From the NCBI GenBank assembly GCA_946006945.1, contig CAMFZN010000003.1, positions 1-49,241 on the forward strand: a DNA stretch of 49,241 nt. Reading direction: 5' to 3'. Under the pieces are notes generated by a model. The model was not told the DNA's origin, did no database searches, and saw only the letters and a program-made list of their open reading frames with translations. Positions 30,275 through 40,930 of this stretch are shown here, piece by piece. Within the stretch, counting starts at the first letter, position 1; the number at the start of each line of letters is the position of its first letter. A program made the position numbers and the translations under genes. This DNA comes from an uncultured Clostridia bacterium (GTDB lineage: Bacteria; Bacillota; Clostridia; Peptostreptococcales; Anaerovoracaceae).

Positions 30275-33181
30275 GTGTTCTGTATTAAGTGTGGAACAAA
30301 GCTGGCAGATGATGCCAGATTCTGCAGCAACTGTGGTGCAAGGGTTGTTTCTCTCGAGGAGATAGCGCCTGAGGCAGAGAGAAGAGAAGATGAAGTCTCA
30401 ACAACTTCAGTTCCTTCTTTTGAAGCACCAGAGGTTGAAGCAATAGCAAAGGAAGATGCACCGGAGCCAAAGCCGCTCTCAGCCTTCGATCTTAACTGGG
30501 AGACAACTGACGATGAGGCTCCATCAAAGAGCGCATTCGACAAGAGGGTATCATTTGACTGGACATCAGTTATTGATGAATCACATAGAAAGCCGGTTGG
30601 AGAGATAAGGTCTCCATGGGATCCGGTTCCTGAGAACGAGACGGTTTCGGAGATTCCTGTACCGGACACATCGGCTCCATATGAGTCAAGAATTGATGAC
30701 GAGCTTGCTAAGGAGTTCGAGGGAATCGATGTAACGCCTACCACAGAGAAGGGAAGAACGCTTACCTTTATTGAGATTCTCAAGAAGGAAAGAGAAGAGA
30801 AGGAAAGAGCAGAGCAGGCCAGAGTTGAGGCGATGACTGAAACATCTGAGGAGGGGGACTTCTCAGAGTTTGATAATGCAGCTGAGAGCATGACAGAGAT
30901 AGAGACCCTTAAGGCTTCAGGGCAGATGAACTCACATGTAACAGAGGAAGAACCTGAACAGGTGGCAGAAACTGAGATCGAGACGGCTGAGCCTGCAGAG
31001 GCTGAAGAAATCGTGTCTAATCTGTTTGAGATGCCGGAGATTAAGCCTCTTGAGGAAGCACCTAAAGAGACAATAATCGGACTGTCAGAGCTTATTGAGA
31101 ATGAGCCTGCACCTGCACCTCAGTCATTTGTTCAGCCTGCAGAATCTGAGATGGAAGACATCAAGGCAGCATATGATGAGGCTAAGGCAGAGCTCCCTAG
31201 ATTTGAGATGCCTGCATTTTCATTCAGCGATGAGGATGAGGATGAAACTGAATCCCTGGATTACCTTGATATTGAGGATGAAGAGGATGACAGTTCGGAT
31301 GCAGAGGCTTATTCGGAGCCGGAGGAAGCTGTTGAGTCAGTAGAGGATTTATATCTCAGCGGTTCTTTTGCAGAGGAAGCAAAGGAGGACAGTCAGCAGC
31401 CGGAGACAGCAGAAGTATATTCAGAGCCTGAGCAGGAGCAGATATCGGAGCCTGAAGCAGCCCATGAAATACCTGAACTGTCTGAGGATAATGAAACACA
31501 TGAGGAGACAGAGACTGCAGCAGAAGAGCCTTCGGCAGCAGCTGAGTTTTCTGATGAAATAAGCGAGCTTGAGAGAGCCCTTGAGGAGGAGAGACAGTCA
31601 ACTGCAAGACTTGAGGCTGAACTGGCTGCAATAATCGCATCAGGAAACGGTCACATTTCAGGAACACACGATCTTGAAGAGCCAAAGCATGAGGTAGATG
31701 CTCAGGATCTCTATGAAGCAGCTGATGATTCTGCAGCAGAGCCTGCAGAAGAGATAGAGGAGGCTGCTGCACCTGTAGAGGAAGCAGAGGAGGCTGTGAC
31801 TGAAGCAGTGGCATCGTCTGAATATGAGAACTACGAGGATGGAATTGACGCTCTTATCGCTGAGCTTTCGGGTGAGAAGGAAGAGGTCGAGACAGAATCA
31901 GACGAGGAAGAGTATGATTTCGATTCAGAGTTTGATGATGCCGGCGCAGATGAGGAGGCTGAGGATTACTTTGCAGAGATGATTGACTCCGTTGTTGAGA
32001 AGAGCAATGAGGAGCCGGAGGAGGATGCGCTTACACTCGAGGATATTTTCGGTGAAGAGACAGCAGAGTCTGAGCCTGAAGCAGAGGTTCCTGCGGATGA
32101 GCTCGAAGAGCTTCCTGAGGCACCAGCTGAGGAGGCAGAGCTTGATCCAATAGAGTCAGAGATTGCAGCTCTTAAGAGAAGACTTGCTGAGCTTATTTCG
32201 GAGAAGGAAGAGGAGGAGGCAGTTCCTGCTAACCCTGCGGCACCTACAATGGAAGAGCTTTTCCCTGAGGAGGATATTCTTGCAGAGACAGCAGAGCTTC
32301 CGATTGGGGATGCTGCTTCTGAGGAGCCTGCAGCGGAGCCTGTATCTGTAATGAATCAGACAGAGCCTGTATATGAGCCTGAAGTTCTCGCCGATGAAGA
32401 GTCTTCAGAGCCTGAGGTTTCAGAGCCATCTGAGACAGAGGACGTTGAGGTTGAGCAGGCATATGAAGCTGTCCTTTCAGATGCTCCAAGGAACGAAGCT
32501 CTCGATGATATTGCTCACGAGGCAGAGAATGCAATGTCAATAGAGGAGCTTGAGGCTGAGCTCTTCGGAGACGACATGCTGGGCGAAGACGGAGAGATGG
32601 AGGCTACAAGAAAGATTGACAAGTTCTACACTCTCTACAAGAAGAACGAGGAGTTCCAGAAGCTGCTTGATGATGAGTACAACAGACTTCAGATTGAGGA
32701 TGATCTTCCTGAGGAGATTACAACAAGCCTGAGTGATGAAACTATCACACAGCTCGATAACCTGATTATGCCAACTGAGGATGTATCAGAGGAGCCTGCG
32801 CCAGAGGAAGCTGAAGCAGCAGAAGAAGAGTCTGCGGAAGTAGAGCCTGAGGCAGCTGCATCTGTAGAATCTGAGACAGCTCCTGCACCTGTAGAGGAGG
32901 AAGCTCCTAAGCTGTCAAAGAAAGAGGCTAAGAAGGCTGCAAAGGCTGAAGCTAAGGCAAAGAAGGAGAAGGAGCTTGAGCTTGAGGACGAAGAGGAGGG
33001 CGGTCTTGCGCTTACTGTAATTGCAGTAATCATCGCAATCATTCTGGTATTCCTTCTTGCTGCAATTCTCATTCTCAACTTCGCACCTGACAGTGCCCTT
33101 GGAATGAAGCTTGATTCAATCATTCAGTCAATTTCATATTTTGGTACAGATATCAGCGGTGATGACGGATATTTGCTATAA
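30275..33181 (+). CDS. Giant acidic zinc-ribbon protein with a C-terminal membrane helix
   Basis: A 968-residue protein of unknown function. Residues 2-23 are a zinc ribbon (FCIKCGTKL, then FCSNCGARV). The next 880 residues are dominated by Glu, Asp, Ala and Pro and are probably disordered, with two short coiled-coil-like pieces (ISELERALEEERQSTARLEA near 430; ESEIAALKRRLAELISEKEE near 627) and a helical segment near 770-840. A Lys/Ala run (KKEAKKAAKAEAKAKKEK) precedes one hydrophobic helix (about 908-935) and a 30-residue tail, so the bulk should be cytosolic and tethered. GTG 30275 is chosen: GGGAGG lies 8 bases upstream and it places the zinc ribbon at the N-terminus. Confidence 0.85.
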   Translation: MFCIKCGTKLADDARFCSNCGARVVSLEEIAPEAERREDEVSTTSVPSFEAPEVEAIAKEDAPEPKPLSAFDLNWETTDDEAPSKSAFDKRVSFDWTSVIDESHRKPVGEIRSPWDPVPENETVSEIPVPDTSAPYESRIDDELAKEFEGIDVTPTTEKGRTLTFIEILKKEREEKERAEQARVEAMTETSEEGDFSEFDNAAESMTEIETLKASGQMNSHVTEEEPEQVAETEIETAEPAEAEEIVSNLFEMPEIKPLEEAPKETIIGLSELIENEPAPAPQSFVQPAESEMEDIKAAYDEAKAELPRFEMPAFSFSDEDEDETESLDYLDIEDEEDDSSDAEAYSEPEEAVESVEDLYLSGSFAEEAKEDSQQPETAEVYSEPEQEQISEPEAAHEIPELSEDNETHEETETAAEEPSAAAEFSDEISELERALEEERQSTARLEAELAAIIASGNGHISGTHDLEEPKHEVDAQDLYEAADDSAAEPAEEIEEAAAPVEEAEEAVTEAVASSEYENYEDGIDALIAELSGEKEEVETESDEEEYDFDSEFDDAGADEEAEDYFAEMIDSVVEKSNEEPEEDALTLEDIFGEETAESEPEAEVPADELEELPEAPAEEAELDPIESEIAALKRRLAELISEKEEEEAVPANPAAPTMEELFPEEDILAETAELPIGDAASEEPAAEPVSVMNQTEPVYEPEVLADEESSEPEVSEPSETEDVEVEQAYEAVLSDAPRNEALDDIAHEAENAMSIEELEAELFGDDMLGEDGEMEATRKIDKFYTLYKKNEEFQKLLDDEYNRLQIEDDLPEEITTSLSDETITQLDNLIMPTEDVSEEPAPEEAEAAEEESAEVEPEAAASVESETAPAPVEEEAPKLSKKEAKKAAKAEAKAKKEKELELEDEEEGGLALTVIAVIIAIILVFLLAAILILNFAPDSALGMKLDSIIQSISYFGTDISGDDGYLL

Positions 33182-33195
33182 TTGGAAGTTTACGT

Positions 33196-33221
33196 GCAGC
33201 GACAGTCTGATCTGTCGCTGC
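33196..33221 (+). terminator. Likely terminator after the acidic protein gene
   Basis: GCAGCGACAG (33196-33205) and CTGTCGCTGC (33212-33221) form a perfect 10-bp stem with a 6-base loop, followed by TGTTGTATTATTA. The tail is only moderately T-rich, so it may be partial and let some transcription continue into the next gene. Confidence 0.72.
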
Positions 33222-33258
33222 TGTTGTATTATTACCGGATTATCCGGGGAGGAATAAT

Positions 33259-36150
33259 ATGAGAAAATTTCAGAATTTTGAAACATACACTCAGCCCGAT
33301 CAGGAAAGACCGGTGCGAACGAAAAAAGCCAGAAGGAAAGAAAGAAAACAGCACAAGGGACTCGGAGTATTCATTAGCGTAGTAGCCATTGTCTGTGCCC
33401 TTATAGCAGGCCTTGCCGGATACATTACTGACTGGCTGTGGTTCAAGGATCTGGGATACACTGCAGTGTTCTGGAAGGAACTGCTTACCAAGCTCGAGCT
33501 GGGCATCCCTGTATTCATTGTTATTACACTGCTTGTAAGATTCTATCTGAGAACACTTAAGAACGGATATTTCAGAAAGATCGAATCGCACGAGATACCT
33601 GATGAGAGGAAGCTTAATAAGGTCTCATGGGTTCTGGCTGCACTTACAGGACTGGTGTCGGCAATCGTTTCTGCAAAGACGCTGTGGCTAAGCTATCTGA
33701 GCGCAGCTAACTCGACAGGCTTCAGCCTGAAGGATCCGATTTTTAACCTGGACATATCATTCTATGTGTTCAAGCTGGCATTCCTTACCAAGCTGAACAA
33801 TCTCGTAATATTTGCGGTAATTGGAATAATAGTGGTTACGGTTATCTATTACACCATGCTTGTTTCGGTAAGAACTCCTGATTTCTTCGAGCGTGAGGAG
33901 GAGCCTGAGTTTGAGGCTGAGCCTGAGCCTGAGGAACCATTCAATCCTTTCAATCCGGGTACCTTCAGAAAGAAGCAGGCACCGAAGAGAAAGATGCAGA
34001 TTAACGAGGGCAACATGCACATGCTTCTCAGCATTGCTTCAGGAAAGCTTACCTTCCTCGGCATCATCCTTTACCTGATGGTGGCTGCAGACTTCGCACT
34101 GAAGCAGTTCAACCTGCTTCATGCTCACACAGGTGTTGTATATGGCGCCGGATTCACGGATGTTAACATCACGCTGTGGATATACAGGGCGGTAATGGTA
34201 CTCTGCGGAGTCGGAGCAATAGCTCTTGCGATTCACATGCGCAAAAAAGAATACCGCAAGCTGCTGAGAGTTCCCGTGCTGATACTGATTGTTTTTGCAC
34301 TCGGAACAGGCGCTTCAATCCTTGTTCAGAACCTCGTAGTTAGTCCTGACGAGATAAACAAGGAGACCAAGTACTTAAACAACAACATCGAGTATACAAG
34401 ATATGCTTACGGACTTGATGACATAACTGTTGAACCATATGCGGCAGACAATTCCCTGACAGGAAACGTCATTGCGGACAATGACCAGACAATAAGCAAT
34501 ATCAGAATCAACGACTATGCTCCGGTTGAGCAGTATTACAATCAGACACAGAGCATAAGACAGTATTACAAGTTCAATGACGTTGATATCGACAGATATA
34601 CAATAAACGGCAAGCTTACTCAGACATATCTTTCGGCAAGAGAGATTGATGAGGAGAAGATCTCCGATACATGGATCAACAGACATATCAAGTACACTCA
34701 CGGCTACGGAACTGCAGTATCACAGGTTAACGCCGTTACTGCAAGCGGACAACCGGATGTAGTTGTAGGAAACATTCCTCCTGAGGCAGAGTCAAAGGAG
34801 CTTGAGATTACAAGACCTGAGATATACTTCGGAGAGCTGACCAACGACTACATTATTGTAAACACCAAGGAGTCAGAGTTCGACTACCCTGACGGTAGCG
34901 AGAATAAGTACACAAAGTACGAGGGAAAGAAGGGAATAAAGCTCAATCTCTTCAACAGAGTTCTTTATGCAATAAGAGAGGGAAGCCTTAAGATTCTCGT
35001 ATCCGGAAATATTACTTCGGAATCAAAGATAATCTACAACAGAAATGTTGTGGAAAGAGTCAGAAAGATAATGCCGCAGCTGTCATATGAGGATGATCCT
35101 TATATGATAAATGTTGACGGAAAGCTCTACTGGGTTGTAGATGCATATACAACAAGTGCATACTACCCATATTCAGAGCCATACTCAGGAGAAATCGGAT
35201 CGACCAACTATATCAGGAATTCGATTAAGGTAGTTGTTGATGCATATGAGGGAAGCGTTAACTACTACATAGCTGACAAGGATGATCCTATTGCGAAGAC
35301 ATTCAAGAAGATCTATCCAAGTCTTTTCAAGGATTACTCAGAGATGCCTGAGAACATGAGAAGTCACATGAGATATCCTAACACTCTCTTCAAGATCCAG
35401 GCCGGAGTGTACTCCAAGTATCACATGACAGATGCAAAGGTCTTCTATCAGAAGGAGGACATGTGGGACATCGCTCACCAGATCTACGGAACAGAGAATG
35501 TTCAGATGGAGCCAAGCTACTACATCTTCAAGCTTCCAAGCGAGGACAAGGCAGAGTTCATGAACATGATTCCGTTCACACCTAAGTCGAAGCAGAACAT
35601 GACTGCTCTGATGATGGCAAGAAACGATCAGGAGAATTACGGCAAGCTGGTAGTATACACCTTCCCTAAGAACAAGACTGTATACGGACCAATGCAGATA
35701 GAGGCTCAGATTGATCAGAATACAGAGATCTCTAAGGAGTTCTCGCTATGGAACGACTCCGGCTCGAAATACTCAAGAGGCGACCTGTTCGTAATTCCAA
35801 TCGGCACTTCGCTGCTGTACGTAGAGCCTGTTTACCTTGAGGCTTCAAATGAGGCAATTCCTGAGGTAAAGAGGGTAATCGTCGCATACGGAGACAGAAT
35901 AGCTTACGAGAAGACTCTTGGAGAGGCGCTTTCGAGTCTGTTCGAGGGCAATTTCGACGGAGTTGACAGCAACAACACAGATGGAAGCTCGGGCGTTTCT
36001 GCAGGTGGAGAGTCACTCGAATCGCTGGCAAGAAAGGCTAACTCAGAGTATGAGGCAGCGGTAGAGTGCCAGAGACAGGGCGACTGGGAAGGCTACGGAA
36101 AGCATCTTGACAAGCTCGAGAGCTATCTGAAGAAACTGGCCGGCAACTAA
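33259..36150 (+). CDS. UPF0182 family membrane protein
   Basis: A conserved large membrane protein family of unknown function found in Actinobacteria and Clostridia. The 963 residues start with a basic cytosolic segment (RTKKARRKERKQHKG), then about seven hydrophobic helices to residue 365, including YITDWLWFKDLGYTAVFW, a family hallmark. An acidic loop (EEPEFEAEPEPEEPFNPF) lies near 215. The remaining 600 residues form a large extracytoplasmic part with NNIEYTRYAYGLDDI, RPEIYFGELTNDYIIVNT and FKIQAGVYSKYHMTD. A Ser/Gly-rich linker precedes a C-terminal helix (SEYEAAVECQRQGDWEGYGK). GGGAGG lies 6 bases before the ATG. Confidence 0.88.
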   Translation: MRKFQNFETYTQPDQERPVRTKKARRKERKQHKGLGVFISVVAIVCALIAGLAGYITDWLWFKDLGYTAVFWKELLTKLELGIPVFIVITLLVRFYLRTLKNGYFRKIESHEIPDERKLNKVSWVLAALTGLVSAIVSAKTLWLSYLSAANSTGFSLKDPIFNLDISFYVFKLAFLTKLNNLVIFAVIGIIVVTVIYYTMLVSVRTPDFFEREEEPEFEAEPEPEEPFNPFNPGTFRKKQAPKRKMQINEGNMHMLLSIASGKLTFLGIILYLMVAADFALKQFNLLHAHTGVVYGAGFTDVNITLWIYRAVMVLCGVGAIALAIHMRKKEYRKLLRVPVLILIVFALGTGASILVQNLVVSPDEINKETKYLNNNIEYTRYAYGLDDITVEPYAADNSLTGNVIADNDQTISNIRINDYAPVEQYYNQTQSIRQYYKFNDVDIDRYTINGKLTQTYLSAREIDEEKISDTWINRHIKYTHGYGTAVSQVNAVTASGQPDVVVGNIPPEAESKELEITRPEIYFGELTNDYIIVNTKESEFDYPDGSENKYTKYEGKKGIKLNLFNRVLYAIREGSLKILVSGNITSESKIIYNRNVVERVRKIMPQLSYEDDPYMINVDGKLYWVVDAYTTSAYYPYSEPYSGEIGSTNYIRNSIKVVVDAYEGSVNYYIADKDDPIAKTFKKIYPSLFKDYSEMPENMRSHMRYPNTLFKIQAGVYSKYHMTDAKVFYQKEDMWDIAHQIYGTENVQMEPSYYIFKLPSEDKAEFMNMIPFTPKSKQNMTALMMARNDQENYGKLVVYTFPKNKTVYGPMQIEAQIDQNTEISKEFSLWNDSGSKYSRGDLFVIPIGTSLLYVEPVYLEASNEAIPEVKRVIVAYGDRIAYEKTLGEALSSLFEGNFDGVDSNNTDGSSGVSAGGESLESLARKANSEYEAAVECQRQGDWEGYGKHLDKLESYLKKLAGN

Positions 36151-36188
36151 GACAAAAGGGAACAATCATTAAAGACAGGGGGATGACA

Positions 36189-38105
36189 ATGCATAAATTT
36201 GATCTTGACAAGATGCTGTATACGCTGACGCCGGATGAGCACGATGTGATTACTGTGAGCAAGCTTCTCACAGCGCATCCGGAGGTAAAATTCGTATCAC
36301 TTACAGGTGTTGACCTTGGCAACCACAACACAGACGAGAAGATTCCGGTAAGGACCTTCATAGAGGATATGGAGAAGGTTCTCGAGTCCGGAGTGCAGAC
36401 TGACGGATCATCAGTTGCTCTTCCTGTCATTGCAGACCTTTCTAATGCAAGAGTAGATATCGTGCCGGATATGGATGTTAACTGGTATGTTGAGTACAAC
36501 TGGAACAACATCGACTCCAAGACAGGCCTTCCTGTGGGAACACTCAGAATCCCGTCCTTCCTTAAGCACAACGGAGAGGATTTCGTAGGATCAAGAGCGT
36601 TCCTCAAGAGAGCTGTAAAGCGCTTCGGAGACGAGCTCGAGAATATTGTAAGAGCTAATCCTTATGTTATTGAGCACATTGGCGGGGTCGACAACGTCGA
36701 TGATATCGAGAAGCTGTCTCTGACTAATGCAACTGAGCTCGAGTTCTGGGTCAAGACACCTGATGACAGGGCGGACAGAGACCAGCTCTTCACCTCACAG
36801 GAGCTTAAGGAGCAGTACTGGAAGAGAACAATCGGACCTGTTGGAACTGCACTTGAGCAGACACTGGAGGTTCTCGATCACTACGGCTTCGGCGTTGAGA
36901 TGGGTCACAAGGAGGTAGGTGGAGTACGTGCCAAAATGGGCAACTCCGGACAGTATGACCACATCATGGAGCAGCTTGAGGTTGACTGGAAATACGCGAG
37001 CCCTATGCAGGCTGCAGACAACGAGAGCCAGGTAAAGCATATCGTAAGAGATATCTTCAGATACAACGGACTTGAGGTTACCTTCCTCGCAAAGCCGGTA
37101 TACGGAGTTGCAGGTAACGGAGAGCACACACACTTCGGTGTGGCAGCAAAGCTTAAGGACGGCAGACTCATCAACTTGTTCGAGTCTTCAGACAGAGAAA
37201 ACGAGTTCATGAGCCCTATAGGCTATGGTGCTCTGATGGGAATTCTCAGAAACTATGAGATCATGAACCCTATCGTATGTCCGACACACGATGCCTTCCA
37301 GAGGCTGAAGCCGGGCTTCGAGGCTCCTGTATGTATCGTAACATCTCTCGGAAAGGGACATGATACACCGTCACGTAACAGAACAGTCCTCATCGGACTT
37401 GTAAGAGATTTCGAGAACCCTCTGTCAACAAGATTTGAGCTTAGATCTCCAAATCCTCACAGCAATACATATCTTATTATCGGAGCAGGCTATAACCTGA
37501 TGCTCGACGGAATAAGAGCATGTCTTGAGGCGGGCAAAACCTCAGCAGACCTGGAGAAGTCAATCTCGAAGTCATACGGCGAGGAGGATTTCTATCTCGA
37601 GAAGAACAGAGAGTACAGATGTGAGAAGAATGTTTTCACAGAGTTCACCCCTGAAGAAAGAGAGCGGCTCTTCGGCAAAATGCCGGCAACAGTATGGGAG
37701 AACTTCAAGGCGTTCGACATATATAAGGACAGAATGGATATTCTGACAGGCGGAAGTGCTGTTGACGCAAAAATCATAGAGTCATTTACAGCGCAGATGC
37801 TTCTTAAGTGGACAACAGAGTATCATGACAGAAGACTGTCCAACCAGATGGATTTCCTCAGAGGATGCAAGCTTCGTCACGACGAGGAGGCAACAGATTA
37901 CGATCTTGAGAACTGGAAGAGTGTCAAGGAGCTTAGGGATCTTCTCGGCAAGGACTCTCTTGAGAAGATGTCACTGCTCTCGCAGGCTAAGAAAGCACTT
38001 GATGACGGTGACCTCGAGAAGGCATCGGATCTTGAGCTTGAAATCCAGACAGCAACAGAAAAACTTAGAAAAGAATACAACAGGTATATCAAGAACCTGT
38101 TTTAA
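36189..38105 (+). CDS. glnA: Glutamine synthetase, long form
   Basis: Forms glutamine from glutamate, ammonia and ATP. N-terminal beta-grasp features include TDGSSV and DIVPDMD. The catalytic barrel follows, with GVEMGHKEVGGVRAKMG, the ATP/ammonium-site segment GVAGNGEHTHFGV, SRNRTVLIGLVR and RFELRSPNPHSNTYLII. At 638 residues it is far longer than classical GSI (about 445): a helical C-terminal extension of about 140 residues (KSVKELRDLLGKDSLEKM, KALDDGDLEKASDLELEIQ) follows the barrel. This is a divergent clostridial form, so activity on ammonia is probable but not certain. ATG 36189 is chosen over 36183 because AGGGGG then has a 6-base spacing. It is 14 bases upstream of serS. Confidence 0.85.
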   Translation: MHKFDLDKMLYTLTPDEHDVITVSKLLTAHPEVKFVSLTGVDLGNHNTDEKIPVRTFIEDMEKVLESGVQTDGSSVALPVIADLSNARVDIVPDMDVNWYVEYNWNNIDSKTGLPVGTLRIPSFLKHNGEDFVGSRAFLKRAVKRFGDELENIVRANPYVIEHIGGVDNVDDIEKLSLTNATELEFWVKTPDDRADRDQLFTSQELKEQYWKRTIGPVGTALEQTLEVLDHYGFGVEMGHKEVGGVRAKMGNSGQYDHIMEQLEVDWKYASPMQAADNESQVKHIVRDIFRYNGLEVTFLAKPVYGVAGNGEHTHFGVAAKLKDGRLINLFESSDRENEFMSPIGYGALMGILRNYEIMNPIVCPTHDAFQRLKPGFEAPVCIVTSLGKGHDTPSRNRTVLIGLVRDFENPLSTRFELRSPNPHSNTYLIIGAGYNLMLDGIRACLEAGKTSADLEKSISKSYGEEDFYLEKNREYRCEKNVFTEFTPEERERLFGKMPATVWENFKAFDIYKDRMDILTGGSAVDAKIIESFTAQMLLKWTTEYHDRRLSNQMDFLRGCKLRHDEEATDYDLENWKSVKELRDLLGKDSLEKMSLLSQAKKALDDGDLEKASDLELEIQTATEKLRKEYNRYIKNLF

Positions 38106-38116
38106 CGGAGGAATGA

Positions 38117-39390
<1,274 letters not shown>

Positions 39391-39391
<1 letters not shown>

Positions 39392-40821
39392 TGAGCGGAA
39401 TAACAGATTTTCTGATAGAACATAAGAATAGCAACGCAGTATCTTTTCACATGCCGGGACATAAAGGCAGGAGTGAGATATTCACGAAATCGGGTTTTGC
39501 CCCTTGGATCAGCGATATGGTCGGAAACGACATTACGGAGATTCCGGGGGCTGACGCTCTTTTTTGCCCGAGGAGCTCGATAAAGGAAGTTATGGATATG
39601 TATGCTGCGCTCTACGGCGCAAAGCATACTGAGCTTCTGGTCAATGGCTCAAGTGCGGGTGTCATGGCGTCGATACTGTCTGTGGTTCCAAGAGGCGGGA
39701 AGCTGGTGCTTGGAAGAAACTCGCATCACTCGGCATACAGCGCGATGAGACTTGGAGGAATACGGCCTTGCTACCTGAGACCTCAGATAAGCCGCAAATA
39801 TGGACTGCTTGGTGCTGTTTTGCCCGAGGAGGTAGACAACGTCCTTTCGCTAAACCCTGATGCCAGAGCAGTGCTTATCACAAGTCCGAACTACTACGGC
39901 GTGCTGTCGGATATTGAGGCAATCGCAGCTGTGTGCAGGCATCACAAGGCGATTCTTATCGTGGATCAGGCTCACGGCGCACATCTTAAGTTCTTCGATG
40001 ATACAAGGACTCCGGATGAGGCAGGGTATATAAGATACTCTGCGGCAGAAAATCAGAAGGCTGACATAGTTATCAACAGCACACATAAGACGCTTCTGTC
40101 GTTCACTGGCTCCGGAATACTGAATGTGATGAGCGATAGGGTTGATGTTCAGAAGCTGGCTGATAATCTAAGAATGCTCCAGACCACAAGCCCGTCGTAC
40201 ATTCTTATGAGCAGTCTGGATGTTAACTGCCGAATAATGAGCAGATGGGGGAGTGAAATCATTTCGGACTGGGCAGAGGATCTGAAATACTTCTATAGAA
40301 GAGCGCACGGAATGAAAGGGCTGACAGTGGTAAGAGGCGCAGAGCTTGATGCGACAAAGATCAACATAAGCCTGTCAGAATTCGGCATAAATGGAAGCCG
40401 GCTGGACAAGGAGCTTAGGTACAACGGGATATTCTCTGAGATGGTTCACGGGGATTACGTTATGCTCATGACAGGAGCAGGAAACAGACGAGAGGACTAT
40501 GTCAGACTGATAAAGGCTATTGAAAGAATAATTGAAGCATATGGGGTTGAGAGTGCAAAACCGTCGCCGCTTGCGACAATCCCGGATTTCGTGCTTGAGC
40601 CGGCAGCTCTTCCGGAGGAGAAGGAGCTTGTGCCGCTATATAGAGCAGAGGGCAGAATACTGCATGAACCGATAATTACATATCCGCCGGGATCTCCGAT
40701 TGCCTGTCCGGGAGAGAGGCTGTCATACGATGTGATAGCATATATCTCCGAGGCGATTGCACACGGCGATACGATGTCGGGCGTTGATGATGAGGGCATG
40801 ATATGGGTAGGTGCCCGTTAA
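39391..40821 (+). CDS. Orn/Lys/Arg decarboxylase-family PLP enzyme
   Basis: Fold-type I PLP enzyme related to the short arginine/lysine decarboxylases of Bacillota (SpeA/YaaO type, about 480 residues); this one has 476. The family opening VSFHMPGHKGR lies at about residues 18-28, VNGSSAGVMA and RNSHHSAYSA form the PLP phosphate region, IVDQAHGAHLKFF holds the Asp-His pair, and INSTHKTLLSFTGSG contains the Schiff-base lysine. The C-terminal domain has HEPIITYPPGSPIACPGE, also typical. Product may be agmatine or cadaverine; substrate cannot be fixed by eye. The ATG overlaps the serS stop (TAATG), so translation is coupled. Confidence 0.87.
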
Positions 40822-40868
40822 AATTTGTTAAATAGTAAATTAGTGAACTTTTTGTGAAGGATTTGTAG

Positions 40869-40874
40869 TATAAT
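40869..40874 (+). promoter_or_regulatory. -10 box of the rnf operon
   Basis: Perfect TATAAT 57 bases before rnfC in an A/T-rich gap (40822-40930). No good -35 lies at the standard distance (TTGTGA at 40852 is too close), so the promoter may need an activator. AAGGAAGG (40911-40918) is 12 bases before the rnfC ATG. Confidence 0.55.
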
Positions 40875-40930
40875 GCTCGATGTATGGTTATGTATATTAA
40901 GAAAAACAGAAAGGAAGGTTTCTAGTAGGA

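Noticed and set aside
30142-30891. Ser-rich minus-strand frame opposite the acidic protein gene
   Set aside because: Serine richness is the complement of Glu/Asp/Ala codons on the plus strand, so it is an artefact of composition.
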